In this document: in pieces, positions 12,303 to 24,658 of the stretch
Numbering within the stretch: position 1 is the first letter of the stretch
Layout of the letters: every line of letters begins with the position of its first letter
From: Obelidium mucronatum
Lineage: Eukaryota > Chytridiomycota > Chytridiomycetes > Chytridiales > Chytriomycetaceae
Reading direction: 5' to 3'
Assembly: GCA_025765595.1 (NCBI GenBank)
Contig: JAIVFH010000041.1
Coordinates: 62,001 to 126,000, forward strand
DNA length: 64,000 nucleotides
The notes under the pieces: model-generated
The model's database searches: none
What the model was told of the DNA's origin: nothing
What the model saw: the letters and a program-made list of their open reading frames with translations, nothing else
Made by a program: the position numbers and the translations under genes

Positions 12303-13137
12303 TTAACCAAAATGTACCCGTTTCTTTGAGACTTCCTTCTCATTCTCTGCTTCCGGTTTCCTCTTCTTATTCTTGGTTTTCTGTTGCTCCAGAATCTCCT
12401 TCTTTTTGGCTTCGAGCAACTGGCGCTTCTCACTCTCCTTCTTCTTTTGAATCTTTTCTTTTTCATTTATCACGGCATGTACTACCCGCTGGTTATAATA
12501 AGATCATCAGGTTTTAGGAAGGGTGGTACACGATTGAAGAACACTCACCCGCTTGTCCAACTTCTTTTCTATTTTCGATTCTTCTGACGAATTGATGGAA
12601 TTGATAATGGTCAGCATATCTGTCTGCAGTTCGATTCAGCGACAGAAGCACGTTGTTGCGATCCTGGGAATATGATCTCACCGTTGATGCAAAGACCTTT
12701 CCCTTCTTTCCCTGGCCGCCCTTCGTCTTTTCCGGCTTCAGCTTCATCTGCAGCGCGCGAACGTCGTTGCCGGCCTCTTCTTCGCCGTCGCTGGCGGCGT
12801 CGGACGCGTCGCCGGAGTTCGCGGCAGCGTCGCCGGAGTTTGCGCCCGACTCTGCGTCCGAGTCGCCGCCCGTCGCCGCGCCGCTGTTTGCTGCGCCGGC
12901 CTTTGCGGCGGCCGCCGCCGCGCGGTGCTTGTCGCGCCGTGCCTTGGCCGCCGCGGCGATGGCCTTTCCGCGCGCCAGGTCCGCTTCGATCGCCGCCTTC
13001 GACCGCCCGCCCAGGTTGCGGCCCTGCACCACGGCTGCGGGCTTTGGCTTCCGTCCACCTTTTCCCTCTGGTCGCCGATTGTTCTTGGGGTTGTTCGGTT
13101 TCGGGTTGACTTTGGTGCCTTTTGCAACTGCCGCCAT
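12303..13137 (-). CDS. LOC1: LOC1-like 60S ribosome assembly/export factor
   Basis: Exons 13137-12682, 12623-12549 and 12488-12303 give 238 residues. Yeast Loc1 is a basic nuclear RNA-binding protein needed for 60S assembly and ASH1 mRNA localisation. The match is in the C-terminal half: a GKKGKVFAS segment, then a short hydrophobic TDMLTIINSIN patch, a long basic coiled coil (SKIEKKLDKR, EKEKIQKKKESEKRQ, LEAKKKEILEQQ), and the terminal KKRVHFG, which parallels the KKVSFA end of yeast Loc1. The N-terminal half is Ala/Gly-rich with basic patches and is encoded by unusually GC-rich DNA. Similarity is from memory and the protein is low-complexity, so orthology is likely rather than certain. Its start codon is 58 bp below the stop of the ABC gene. 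Confidence 0.66.
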
Positions 13138-13195
13138 TGAATCAAGAAATGCTTTTTTATAAATATTCAAGAAAAAAAAGAAAGAAAGCTGCAAA

Positions 13196-16100
13196 CTACC
13201 GCTGCTTGTCCCGGTTCATAACAACTAATAGAATAAATCCTATAACACGCATCCCCAAGCCAAGTACAAAACACATGATAAAGTCCCTTTCAATCTGATA
13301 CAGGTTCCACCCAAACATGTCGGCAGTGTTTTGGATATTGTACTTGTTCTCGTATATCCTGATCGAGCTGGCATCTAGTTTTCCATAAAAGTTAAAAACT
13401 CAACCCAAATTCAGAATAACTTAAGCCAAAAAGGTACTAACACATCGCTTCAGCCGCCCACTTGTTAAAACTCAATTCCATAATCCAATTAATTCCCCAT
13501 CTCTTTGCTTGTGTGATACTTGGGCCATAGCCACAAAACACACTAGCAAATAAACACATTACCACCGCCAATAAGGATGCATTTTCTCGTCTGACAACCA
13601 TACTGATTAAACAAGACATTCCATAAACACCCCAGTACTGAAGTAACACTATCAAATACTGCGTAGCTGGTGATATGACTGGTTTCGCCAATAGCATAAA
13701 TACAGCTGTAAAATGAAGTGCCATAATGGCAATTCGAAACAGCGTGGAGATGGTCTTTCCCTAATAGCACTTGATCAGCAACAGTTACTCTATAATTCAA
13801 TTCTCACCAAAAAGTAAGCTGCCCGGCTATGGCCTGAGGCAGCTTCACGCCAATAAACACTCTTCTCCTCTCCAAAAACTTTAACAGCAGCGGGTGCACT
13901 CGCCAAAGCCACGGAAAGTCCTAGCAAAAAACAAAACAAGGATATCACGTCGTTTGGTTTCGGGGACATGCCCGCATAGATGCTAGCATAAGGACCAGAG
14001 TACAACTCTTTAAGTTTTCCCTGTGTTGAAAGTCCTTTGAAATTTGGTTAGAAATGATGGGCAGTTCACGGTCGAAAACCTACCCATCAAAACACCGGCA
14101 ATAACTGCAACAACTGTTTCGAGCACAAAAGCATTCATTTTCCGAAACTGTTGAATCACGCTCCTTTGATGACAGTGATAAAGTTGCTTCCAGAAACCAG
14201 CCCCACGACTTTCCACAACAATTGGTGCGATGCTATGGAATTCTCGATTTTGTTTCCAGGCTCTTTGTCTTTTATTGCGTCGCGAGGGTTCACAGCCAGT
14301 TAAGCTGTTATTGTTGGTTTCGGACCCAGAATCGTCGGATTCAAAGCCCGGTTTACGATAGGATTGAGATATAGAGCGCGACGTTGAATAGTGATACTTT
14401 TTGATAGATTGGAAGAGTAAGGGGGCTGCAACCAATGTGCTAAAACTGGACCGTGAATGGACGTCGGTGTCACCGTCTTCTTCCTCAGAAACGCCTTGCT
14501 CGCGGCTTTTAGGCCTCATGATTTGCATAGGAATATCAGTTGCACTGGTAGCCATTGACTGCGCTGACGAAATTGCACGTCGCTTTGCAAAGTCTCGACG
14601 AGATGGAGATGATACTGAAGATTTGTTCAAGAACGTGTTGATGGGCGTGTCAAGTGCTGCATACTTTTTGGCAGCTTCTGAGTCAAGACCAGATGGACTC
14701 AATCTTCGTACTCGTGCTACCTTTTCTCGACGATTATTACCCTTGTCGCTCGCTGTTCCCAACAACCCAAGCGTGTCTCCCCATGAACTATTCCAAGTGT
14801 CATCACCATTTTCATCATTTTCTATGTGACCATCATTCGCTGAAAATAAGCCATGTGAAAAATGGCTTGTCACTGCTTTGAATGGAGACGTAACCATCCT
14901 TTTCTTTGCGCCGCTAGAGCTGGTGCTAGAACTCATAATGCCACCATAACTGGTGCTGCTATTCGATAGCTTTTTTCGACGAGCAGCATCAAAAGTCATT
15001 GTCCTCTTCTGTTCCTCTACGCCCTTGATAAACGTCTTCCGCAGCTCACGATCCTCCCATAGTTCCACCACCTGGTCGACTCCTAATTTACCACCGGCGC
15101 ATGCAGGATTGACACCTTTTCCGGCCAAAATGTCCATGACGGCATCACTCACGTTGGCCGATTCTTGAAACTCAAATCCAAGGGCTCGAAAGTATGATTT
15201 GATTTTCGTAACTGGGCCCATATATGCGACCCGACCTCCTGGAGCGACCATGATTACGTTGTGAAACTTCTCGAATATTTCGATTCGCGGTTGGTGGATA
15301 ACTGCTATGATTGTAATCCCAAGCGAAGACATGGACGAAAGAATGTCGGTAGCATCAAGAGCAGATGTACTGTCGAGACCAGAAGTTGGTTCATCAAGAA
15401 ATATTGTCAATGGGGCTGGGGGGTGTTTGGTGAGTCAAAAAAATTTTCTCCTTTTTTTTTTTGGTTTGTTTTGATGACTCACCCGCCGCAAGTTCCATCG
15501 CAATGTTAACACGCTTACGCTGACCACCAGAAATTCCCCGCGTTGTTTCATCACCAATAACTGAATGAGCTACGTGGGACAGCCTAAATCCAGACCGAGT
15601 TAGCTTGGCAAAGGCTCTTGTCGCACTTACTTCAGAGTCAACAACACATTATCTACATGACTCTGAATTTTCTTTTCATTCCAACTACGAGGTAAACGAA
15701 CTCGAGCCGAATGCAGAACGTTTTCGCGCACCTGATTTTTTTGATAAGCAAGTGGCAAAATCAAAACACAAACAGCCAAACCGTCAATTCTTGCAACATG
15801 ATATCTTCCTGCGGGACATATCCTATAATTTTTCGATAAAGATGAACTTCTGATTCCTGGCCGTTTATGAAGAGAGTTCCCCCAGTCTTGTCAACTTTCC
15901 CCATTAACACATTCATAAATGTGGTCTCTGCAGGGGAAAAAAACCAATCAGACGCATGCGTACAGGAAAAAAGGAGAGCAATAACACTCAACTGCCGGCA
16001 CCACTGGGTCCTAAAATTGCAGTCATCTTCCCCTCCTCAATCTTGCCCGTAACCCCACTCAGAACTTTATGCCCATTCTTCAACGTCAATTCCAACCCTT

Positions 16101-17064
16101 CGAACCGAAAATTCATTCGAACTTGTCCATGCAACGGAAAAGTATCCCTAAACGCTTTCGATAACACTGTCAAATCATGTCTCAAGGTCTCCCTTGAAAT
16201 CTCTTCTTCAGGAATGGGAAAGTCTTCTTCCATCAAAAGAGTACTGGCGGTGCCACTATCCCTTCGATATTCGTGCAATGCTCTCGATGAAGAAGGATGC
16301 ATCATGGTTTGAGACAACATGCGTAATCGAGATGTTGATGCAATCCCAAACAGACTTGTCATGAGTCGCCCCCAAGAATTCTTCAAGCTAGATATTCGAC
16401 CAATCAAAGAATGCCAAATACCGCCTTCAGTCGGATACCGATGATGCCTGCTAGTATTACTTGCCATGGCCTGCATTCGTTGGTGCTTGACTCTGATTCC
16501 CCAAAACAGAAGGAGCAGAACTCCGTCAACACCAGCCAGAATAATCAGAAAAAGATACACGACTTGATATATTGAGCCTTGCGGACAACTGGAGAATATG
16601 GTACACTTGAATGGCTTCACTGTTCCAGTTGGGCAAAAGTACCCTTGCGGACACGGAAGCATTGTTTTGTAATTTGGACAATAATATCCAGGTCTGCATA
16701 TTATAGGTTCGTATATCCCCTGAGCCTAAAAGCAAGAGTTATCAGATGCTGCGGTGAAGTTTTTGTTGATTACCAGACACGGGAATCCAGCCAAGCGATA
16801 CTTCACACACATAGGAGACGGAGGACAAAGAACCGGCACCGTTGTAGAATCCGTTGCATTCAAGTACGGACAATAAAACCCTGGATCGCAGGTCAACGTC
16901 CTGTACTTGTCCAACGCCGCTCCAAGCACTAAGTTTGGTGCATAGAAACAGCCTTTTCCCGCTCCATTGGGCATGTCACTACCACCAGAAGTCGTGAAAT
17001 TCAGAGTAGGATCCTCGCTCGCGTTGGCGGGCAGCTCAAAGATATTCGTTGGTCCTCCTCCCAT
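13196..17064 (-). CDS. ABCG half-transporter with Cys-rich N-terminal region, copy A
   Basis: WHITE-type ABC transporter of the ABCG24/28 architecture. Nine exons: 17064-16774, 16725-15993, 15927-15782, 15731-15631, 15583-15483, 15415-14084, 14034-13808, 13760-13442, 13374-13196. Order of parts: a Cys-rich N-terminal region (CDPGFYCPYLN, CPQGYFCPTGT), one membrane segment (VVYLFLIILAGVDGVLLLLF), then the nucleotide-binding domain. That domain has Walker A GPSGAGKTT split across an intron, the signature ISGGQRKRVNIAMELAA, and Walker B LTIFLDEPTSGLD. A long Ser-rich linker follows, then a six-helix membrane domain and a terminal NRDKQR. Substrate unknown; half-size, so it should dimerise. Unlike copies B and C, two extra introns interrupt the nucleotide-binding domain. 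Confidence 0.88.
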
Positions 17065-17185
17065 TGCTTTTTTGGAATTTACCTGCCAAGCACTAAAAAC
17101 AAGACAATTCTCAAATTCAGTGAGACTTTTCTTTTATTAAATAAATACAATGGCAAAAAAGGACCCGTTAAGTTTTTCTCGTCGA

Positions 17186-20100
17186 TCAGCGCTGTTTATC
17201 GCGATTGAGGCCAATCATTAAAAAGTACCCGACAATTCGCATTCCTAATCCAAGAACAGCGCACATGGCCAAGTCCAACGGAACCTGTGTCAAAGTATAC
17301 CCAAAAATGCTTGCCATTAAGTCAATGTCAATCTTTTTGTCGTACACATTGATGGATACGGCATCTACATAGCACACTTGTTAATGAAGGTATAATCAAT
17401 ACAAACAAAAACATTATTGCTTACAATGCGCCTCTGCCGCCCACTTATTGAAACTTAATTCAAAAAGAAAGAGATAACCAGAAGTTTTGGCTTGATTCAA
17501 ACTAGGTCCATATCCACACAAAATTGAGGCAAAAAACGAAATAACAGCGGCCAAAAGGGCCGCATTATCTCGCTGGACAATCATGGATACAATACAAGCA
17601 ATACCATAAACTCCAAAGAATTGAAAGAGCACTAATGCATACTGTGTGTACGGATCGATAACTGGTTTCGCAAGCATCATATATAAACCAGTAAAGTGAA
17701 GAGACGTCAAAACAAGGCGGTAAATTGTTGCAAGATTCTTGCCCTAGAAATCAGAAATTTTAGATTACTCAGCAATAAAAACAACTTCTCACAATGAAAT
17801 AGGCCAGCTTGCTATGGCCTGATGCAGCTTCTCTCCAGAAGACGGGCTTCTCTTCTCCAAAGACTTTGACTCCAGAAGGAGCTCCCGCCAAAGCGACTCC
17901 AATGCCAATAAGTAGACCATACAATGCCAACAAGTCCAGAGGAGCGGGAGACAAAAGGACATACTTTCCCCAATAGATACCGTTCATCAATTCCTTAACT
18001 TTCCCGATTGTCGAAATGCCTGTTTTCAATGTTACCAAACATCACTCAAGAGTAAAAGGACCCACCCATCAACATTCCCGCAAACATGGCAACGAAAAGC
18101 TCAAGTGCAAGCGCTCCTACTTGGCGACTTTGCTGAATCAGACTTCTCTGATGGCAGTAGAACACTTGCTTGCTGAAACTAGCCCCACGCTCCTTAACAA
18201 CATTCGGTACAACCAGATGGAAATCTTGTTCCAGCCGATGATCTTCTTTGGAAACCGTCCATGCGTGAGACTTTTTGGAACGAATAGAGCGAGGAGGAGT
18301 AGCTGGGTGAGTGGGATGGATGACAGTAGGAGCTTCCGACGGGCGAGATGGTGTCAGTGGAGCTGAGGGTAATCCTCTCTCATCCAAGTGGAGAACACCC
18401 GATCGCGACAATGAATGTGCAACGGCTGTTGGAGCTTCAGAAATGTACCGGGAATGGGTGGCCCCGGCGACAAGAAATTGACCTGTTTCATTGTCGAGCT
18501 CGGCTGCGTCAACAGCCTCTACTGGTGGGAGTGGATTATCTCGGGGTGGGCTTGAGCTCATTTGTCGATCAATGTCTCCCATGTTACCAAGCCATTGCTC
18601 GACTTTGAAAATGGAGGACGGCCTTCCATGTGGCGCCAAAATTATTTCGTCTGGTTCAAGCTGCGCAGATTTGACAACCTCCTCCTCCTCTTCTTCTTCG
18701 TCTTCCGACGGAGTCATGTTAAAGAACGCTGGAGGTTCGTTGTAAATGTCCCTAGAGTGACGGTCTTCCCAAATCTCCACCAATTGATCTGGAGTCAAGG
18801 TAAACAGTCGGTTGACTCCCTTTCCTGCAAGAATATCCATCAGCGTGTCAGAAGCATTGGCCATTGGTTCAAAGTAAAACCCAAGTGTTTCAAAATATTG
18901 AGGTGCCAAAGCCGTGGGCCCAAGATATGCGACACGTCCACCAGGTGCAATCATCAACACATCATCAAACTTGCGGAAGATTTCAATGCGAGGCTGGTGG
19001 ATGACAGCAACAATGGTCAGACCAAGCGATGCAACTGAATGCAAAATGTTGGCCACATCAAGTGAGGACGTCGCATCAAGACCAGATGTCGGTTCGTCCA
19101 AAAAGATAGTCAGTGGCGCAGCAGCAAGCTCCATTGCAATGTTCACACGCTTTCGCTGACCACCAGAGATTCCGCGGGTTGTTTCATCTCCAATACAGCT
19201 GTTGGCAACATGGGACAGATTTAAGGCACGGAGGACGTTATCAACGTGGTTGTTGATTTGCGATGAAGTCCAGTTGCGAGGCAAGCGAACTCGAGCAGAG
19301 TGCAGCACATTTTCGCGGACCTAACACAGCAATAGATAAGCTTGGAACTAAATCAATTCAAAAAATATTACATACAGTCAGATCCCGAATCATAATATCC
19401 TCTTGTGGAACATAACCAACAATCTTCTTGTATAGTTGCATTTCAGTCTGTTCTCCATTAATGTACAGCTCGCCTCCAGTCCTACTGACTTTTCCCATCA
19501 ATACATTCATGAAAGTCGTTTCTAGGTAGTTTTCAAGTCAATAAACAAACCGCCCAAGCAGTTAGAATAAACTCACTTCCTGCACCACTAGGACCAATAA
19601 TCGCAGTCATTCGCTTCGACCGAATCTCCCCCGTAACCCCTTGCAATATAGTTTTCCCATTATTCAACGTCAACTGGAGATTATCAAATCGGAAATTCAT
19701 GCGCAAATCCCGGTTTCGAAAACTCTCCTTGAACGCAGTAACAAGCGTAGCCATCCCTCGTTCTGCCAACTCCTCAGGCGAAATCGATTCCTCTACAAAA
19801 TCACTAGTCGCGGGACTCTTCTTTTCCGCCAACGCCATACGCTCAGCCTTGCTGGCAACAACCTCCAACGCTTTCGTAGGGCCACCCAAGAGTGCACTTA
19901 GAGAGCCCAGAGATATCTTGGGAATGTGGCCAAGGTGATACTTGTAAATGATAATCAACACCGCCAACAACACGTCAAAGACACCCATAAATATAAAGAA
20001 CCCATACACGGCCTGAGCATGTGACCCCTTCGGACACGAAGTAAACATGGTGCATTGGCGTGGAGTAACTGTACCCGTTGGACAAAAGAATCCTTGTGGG

Positions 20101-20625
20101 CAAGGAAGACTGCAAAACATGAGACTATATGACACAAGAAAAAAGCACAGAACTTTACATTGTGTGCGAGTCGGGGCAGTAGAATCCAGGTTTGCAAAGA
20201 ATAGGTTCATATTTGCCTTGAGCCTGAAGCCAATCGCGTCAATCAAACCCCCCCAAAAACAAAACACGCAGCCACTCACTGAGCATGGCTGAGCTTGAAG
20301 TCTGAAAGTTGCACATCCTCGGCTCGGTGGGCAATAGACCGGAAGAGTTGCCGAGTCCGAACTATTCAAATATGGACAATACCATCTGTCCGAAACATTG
20401 GTCAACTACCCCAAAAAAAACAAAGCCATCACTTTTATCCCCTCACCCTGGGTCACACATGAGCTTCTTGTTAACATCGAGTGCAACACCAAGCTGTAGA
20501 TTGGGCGAATAATAGCATCCCTTTCCGGCATTTTTCGGCAAGTCGCTAGCGCTGAGAGAATAATTGAGCGTTGGGTCATTCTCGGTTCCTGCGGGCGGGT
20601 CTGGATACGAGCGTCCTCCTCCCAT
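17186..20625 (-). CDS. ABCG half-transporter with Cys-rich N-terminal region, copy B
   Basis: Second of three tandem paralogues with the same layout: MGGGRSYPDPPAG start, Cys-rich segments (CYYSPNLQLG, CPQGFFCPTGT), first membrane helix (AVYGFFIFMGVFDVLLAVLI), nucleotide-binding domain (signature ISGGQRKRVNIAMELA, Walker B LTIFLDEPTSGLD), Glu/Ser/Pro-rich linker, six-helix membrane domain (LHFTGLYMMLAKPVIDPY, LSFNKWAAEAHC) and terminal NRDKQR. The ATG at 20625 is fixed by an in-frame TGA four codons upstream with no intervening acceptor, so no signal peptide precedes the Cys-rich region. The main nucleotide-binding exon (about 19308-18046) is uninterrupted. Its first two thirds are nearly identical to copy C at the DNA level. 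Confidence 0.88.
18730..19345 (-). repeat. Near-identical nucleotide-binding-domain segment, copy B (partner 22436-23055)
   Basis: By eye this stretch matches 22436-23055 almost base for base, including third codon positions and part of the following intron (ggacctaacac ... acatacagtcagatcccgaatcataatatcc). The linker just downstream and the membrane domains diverge much more. The partner segment in copy C covers the same exon region. Confidence 0.8.
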
Positions 20626-20711
20626 TTTCAATTTTCAGATGATTTTCTACAGGAGCAATTACGTTTTTGTCTGGGTTGACTTTGAAATTCTCGACGCTTT
20701 GCCCATCTCGT

Positions 20712-20724
20712 TGACCAGGGGTCA
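20712..20724. promoter_or_regulatory. TGACC-agg-GGTCA palindrome upstream of ABCG copy B
   Basis: Perfect 5-bp inverted half-sites with a 3-bp spacer, 87-99 bp upstream of the ATG at 20625. The same half-sites occur upstream of copy C at nearly the same distance. Likely a binding site for a dimeric regulator; this is inferred from symmetry and conservation. Confidence 0.55.
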
Positions 20725-20842
20725 CACCAAAAAAAAAGCAACAAACTAACCATATAAAATGCAATCCTCTGCACCTTTATTCACACACACATACACACAT
20801 ATATAAAAAAGAAGGAATAATAAATACAATGCTTCATTATCG

Positions 20843-23800
20843 CTAGCGCTGCTTGTCACGATTCAGTGCAATCATTAACACGAATCCAATAATTCGCATT
20901 GCAACACCAAGAAGGACACACATGAACAAATCAAGAGACAACTGTGTCAGAGTATATCCCCAAATTTTGGCCATAAGATCAATATCCAACCGCTCCTTGT
21001 AAACAAGAATGGAAGCAGCGTCTACAAAGCAAAATGAGTTAATTCATTGCGGTCCGCAGAGAGAGATATCGAAATACTCACAACTCGCTTCAGCTGCCCA
21101 TTTGTTAAAACTGAGCTCGAATAAAAAGAGATACCCTGATTGTTTGGCTTGATTCAAGCTCGGCCCGTACCCACAAAAGATGGACGCAAACAACGAAATC
21201 ACAACAGCCAAAAGCGACGCGTTTTCTCGTTTAACAACCATGGATACAATACACGAGATTCCGTACACTCCAAAAAACTGAAACAAAACGAGCGCATATT
21301 GCATGTAAGGATCAAGAACAGGTTTGGCCAACAACATATAAAGCCCAGTAAAGTGGAGTGATGTCAAAACCAGTCGGTATACAGTTGCAATATTTTTTCC
21401 CTAAAAGCGCTTTTACGTTAAGCACCCCTCGCTCTATACACTGTTCTTACACTCACCAAAAAGTACGCAAGCCGGTTATGCCCTGCTGCAGCTTCTCTCC
21501 AAAATACTGGCTTCTCTTCTCCAAACACTTTCACACCTGCAGGAGCCCCAGCCAAGGCAACAGCAATACCAAGAAGCAATCCGTACAACGCCAACAAGTC
21601 CAATGGAGCTGGTGACATTAGGATATAGATTCCCCAATAAATTCCATTCATGAGCTCCTTTACTTTTCCAATTGTCGATACTCCTGATATACTACAATTC
21701 AGCAACTTATGCGAAAAGACGAGAATTGATTCTTACCCATCAACAAGCCTGCAAACATAGCAACGAAAATTTCAAGCGCAAGAGCCCCAACTTGCCGACT
21801 TTGCTGAATTAAACTTCTTTGATGGCAATAGTACACTTGCTTGATAAAACTTGCTCCCCGTTCCTGAACGACATCTGGAACAACCAAGTGGAAGTCCTGC
21901 TCCAATCGACGATCATCATGGCTGAGAACAGACATGGATCGCGCTCCGATTGAACGTTTGGAACGAGCTGATCTAGAGCGGTTGTCGCTCCCAAGTTTTA
22001 GCGAGCGCACTGATGCTGGGGTTCCATGGCTGACGGGTCCTTGTCGAGTGACGGCAGGAGCGTTAGATATCGGCCTCTGACTCAAATTCCTTTCAAGCAG
22101 ATGAAGATTCCCAGATTCTGCAAGAGTATGGCCTCCAGTTGTGGGAACGTCAGACACATGACGAATGTGGCTAACACTGATGTGGTCGCTGTTCCTTCTT
22201 TGGCTGAGACGGCCCCGACTCAACCCACGATCCATAGGAATTGGTTCATCATCATTAAAAATAACTGCACTTGGTGGGCTAGGATCATCTTGGGGAGGTT
22301 GGGGGATAGGTGCTTCATCTTCCACATGGCCCAACCATTGCTCCACTTTAACATCAGAACCTGACTGCGAAGGCACAAAAGGTTGAACAGGATTAGATTC
22401 GCCTTCTTCTTCATCGTGAGTTTGGTAAAAGAATGCTGGAGGTTCGTTGTAAATGTCTCTAGAGTGGCGGTCTTCCCAAATCTCAACCAATTGATCTGGA
22501 GTTAAGGTAAACAGTCGGTTGACTCCCTTTCCTGCAAGAATGTCCATCAGCGTATCAGAAGCATTGGCCATCGGCTCAAAGAAGAAACCAAGCGTTTCAA
22601 AGTATTGCTTTGCCAAGTTCGTGGGGCCAAGATATGCAACGCGTCCGCCAGGTGCAATCATCAATACATCATCAAACTTGCGGAAGATTTCAATGCGAGG
22701 CTGGTGGATGACAGCAACAATGGTCAGACCAAGCGATGCAACTGAATGCAATATGTTGGCCACATCAAGTGAGGACGTGGCATCGAGACCAGAAGTCGGT
22801 TCGTCCAAAAAGATTGTCAGTGGCGCAGCAGCAAGCTCCATTGCAATGTTCACACGCTTCCGCTGACCACCAGAGATTCCGCGGGTTGTTTCATCTCCAA
22901 TACAGCTGTTGGCAACATGGGACAGATTTAAGGCACGGAGGACATTATCAACGTGGTTGTTGATTTGCGAGGAAGTCCAGTTGCGAGGCAAACGAACTCG
23001 AGCAGAGTGCAGCACATTTTCGCGGACCTAACACCACGATAGTTAAGCTTAGAACTGAATCAAGCAGAAAATACATACAGTCAGATCCCGAATCATAATA
23101 TCCTCTTGTGGAACATAACCAACAATTTTGCGATACAGATGCATTTCAGTTTTTTCGCCATTGATATACAGCTCGCCTCCAGTTCTATTCACTTTTCCCA
23201 TCAGCACGTTCATGAAAGTAGTTTCTGTTGGATAGTCATATTTGGTTAACAAAGCAAAGAATATTGCCAATTCCCCCACAGAACTCACTTCCTGCTCCAC
23301 TAGGACCAATAATCGCAGTCATTCGCTTCGACCGAATCTCCCCCGTAACCCCTTGCAAAATAGTTTTCCCAGTCTTGAGTCGAAGCGCCAAGTTATCAAA
23401 CCGAAAATTCATTCGCAATTCACGGTTCCGGAAGCTTTCCTTGAAGGCATTCACCAACAGCAACATCCCTTGGTTGGCAATTTCCTCAGGATCCAAATCC
23501 GCTGCGGATGGCATCTCAGGTCTCCCGCTTTCAGCTAGTGCAAGGTCTTTGGCCCGTTGCGCAGTCATCTTGAGCGCGTGAGACGGACCCTTAAACAGAG
23601 CTGTCAGGAATCCACTCCCTCCACTTCCAGGAGCACCGCCAGAAAGCCTTCCAAGGTGTCCTTGCCGGTATTTGAAGATGATGATAAGAATCGCAATCAA
23701 AATGTCAAATACACCCATAAAGATGAAGAATCCGTAAACAGTCTGCGCATATGAACCAGCAGGGCACGATGCAAACCAGGTACACGCATGGGGAATCACA

Positions 23801-24359
23801 GTTCCTGTGGGACAGTAGTGTCCTTGTGGACATTGGAGGCTGTGTACAGAGTTAAGTTTCAACATTGGTGATACAAAGACGGAAATTGAAAACCCGATTA
23901 CATTGTGTGGAAATCGGGGCAATAGTATCCAGGTTTGCAAAGAATTGGCTCGTATCTGCCTTGGGCCTGGGGCAAAAAATGGTAAGCCAAGCTATTGATA
24001 TGACACTTTGTACACTTACCGAGCAAGGAAGAGATTCAAGGCGATATGTTTGACAACCTGGACTTGGGGGGCAGTAAACGGGCAGAGTAGACGGGTCGGA
24101 TTGGTTCAGGTATGGGCAATACCATCTATGTCGATTTGTATAAGCTCGGCTTTAAGTCAAGAATTCGGAATAAAAAATACCCAGGGTCGCAAGTAAGCAC
24201 TTGATTTGGATCGAGACCAATTCCATAAGGCATATTTGGGGCAATATAGCATCCTTTTCCTGCTCCAGCTGGCAAGTTTGTGTTGCTCAATGTGAAATTG
24301 AGTGTTGGGTCATTTTCAGTGCCAGACGGCGGGTCGGGATAGTTGCGTCCTCCACCCAT
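20843..24359 (-). CDS. ABCG half-transporter with Cys-rich N-terminal region, copy C
   Basis: Third tandem paralogue. It begins MGGGRNYPDPPSG; an in-frame upstream extension to about 24440 exists, but MGGG is the start shared by all three copies. Cys-rich region (CYIAPNMPYG, CPQGHYCPTGT), first membrane helix (TVYGFFIFMGVFDILIAILI), nucleotide-binding domain in a single large exon (23015-21699 region), a linker enriched in Arg/Ser (RSRSARSKRSIGARS), six-helix membrane domain (LHFTGLYMLLAKPVLDPY, LSFNKWAAEASC), terminal NRDKQR. It is closest to copy B. The promoter carries a TGACC...GGTCA palindrome at nearly the same distance from the ATG as in copy B. Substrate cannot be read from the sequence. 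Confidence 0.88.
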
Positions 24360-24447
24360 TTCTTGCAGTGATGGCTTGCAGTCTGTTTGAAGATACTTGT
24401 TGCTGTTTTTTAATTGTGCCCGCTGGTTTTTCTCAGAGACCAAGCTT

Positions 24448-24462
24448 TGACCAGGGGGGTCA
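24448..24462. promoter_or_regulatory. TGACC-n5-GGTCA palindrome upstream of ABCG copy C
   Basis: Same half-sites as at 20712-20724 with a 5-bp spacer (aggggg run), 89-103 bp upstream of the ATG at 24359. Flanking bases TT on the left and CA on the right are also shared with the copy B site. Confidence 0.55.
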
Positions 24463-24658
24463 CAACTGACGACTAGAATAAATATCTATGAATATCGAAC
24501 TATATCGAGCTATATCGTGTACCACTCCATAATTTGATGCCATTTAATATTTTTATTTAAAATCTGGTTTGACCCTGTTGCAGAGTTCGCGTCGCATCAG
24601 ATTTGTCGTATCGTTCACTAAAACCAAGATACGTTGCAACAAAAACTACTTTACAATT

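Noticed and set aside
12672..13162. Overlapping plus-strand frames opposite LOC1
   Set aside because: GC-rich shadow with Pro/Ala/Arg composition; the minus frame has consistent introns and the LOC1-like C-terminus.
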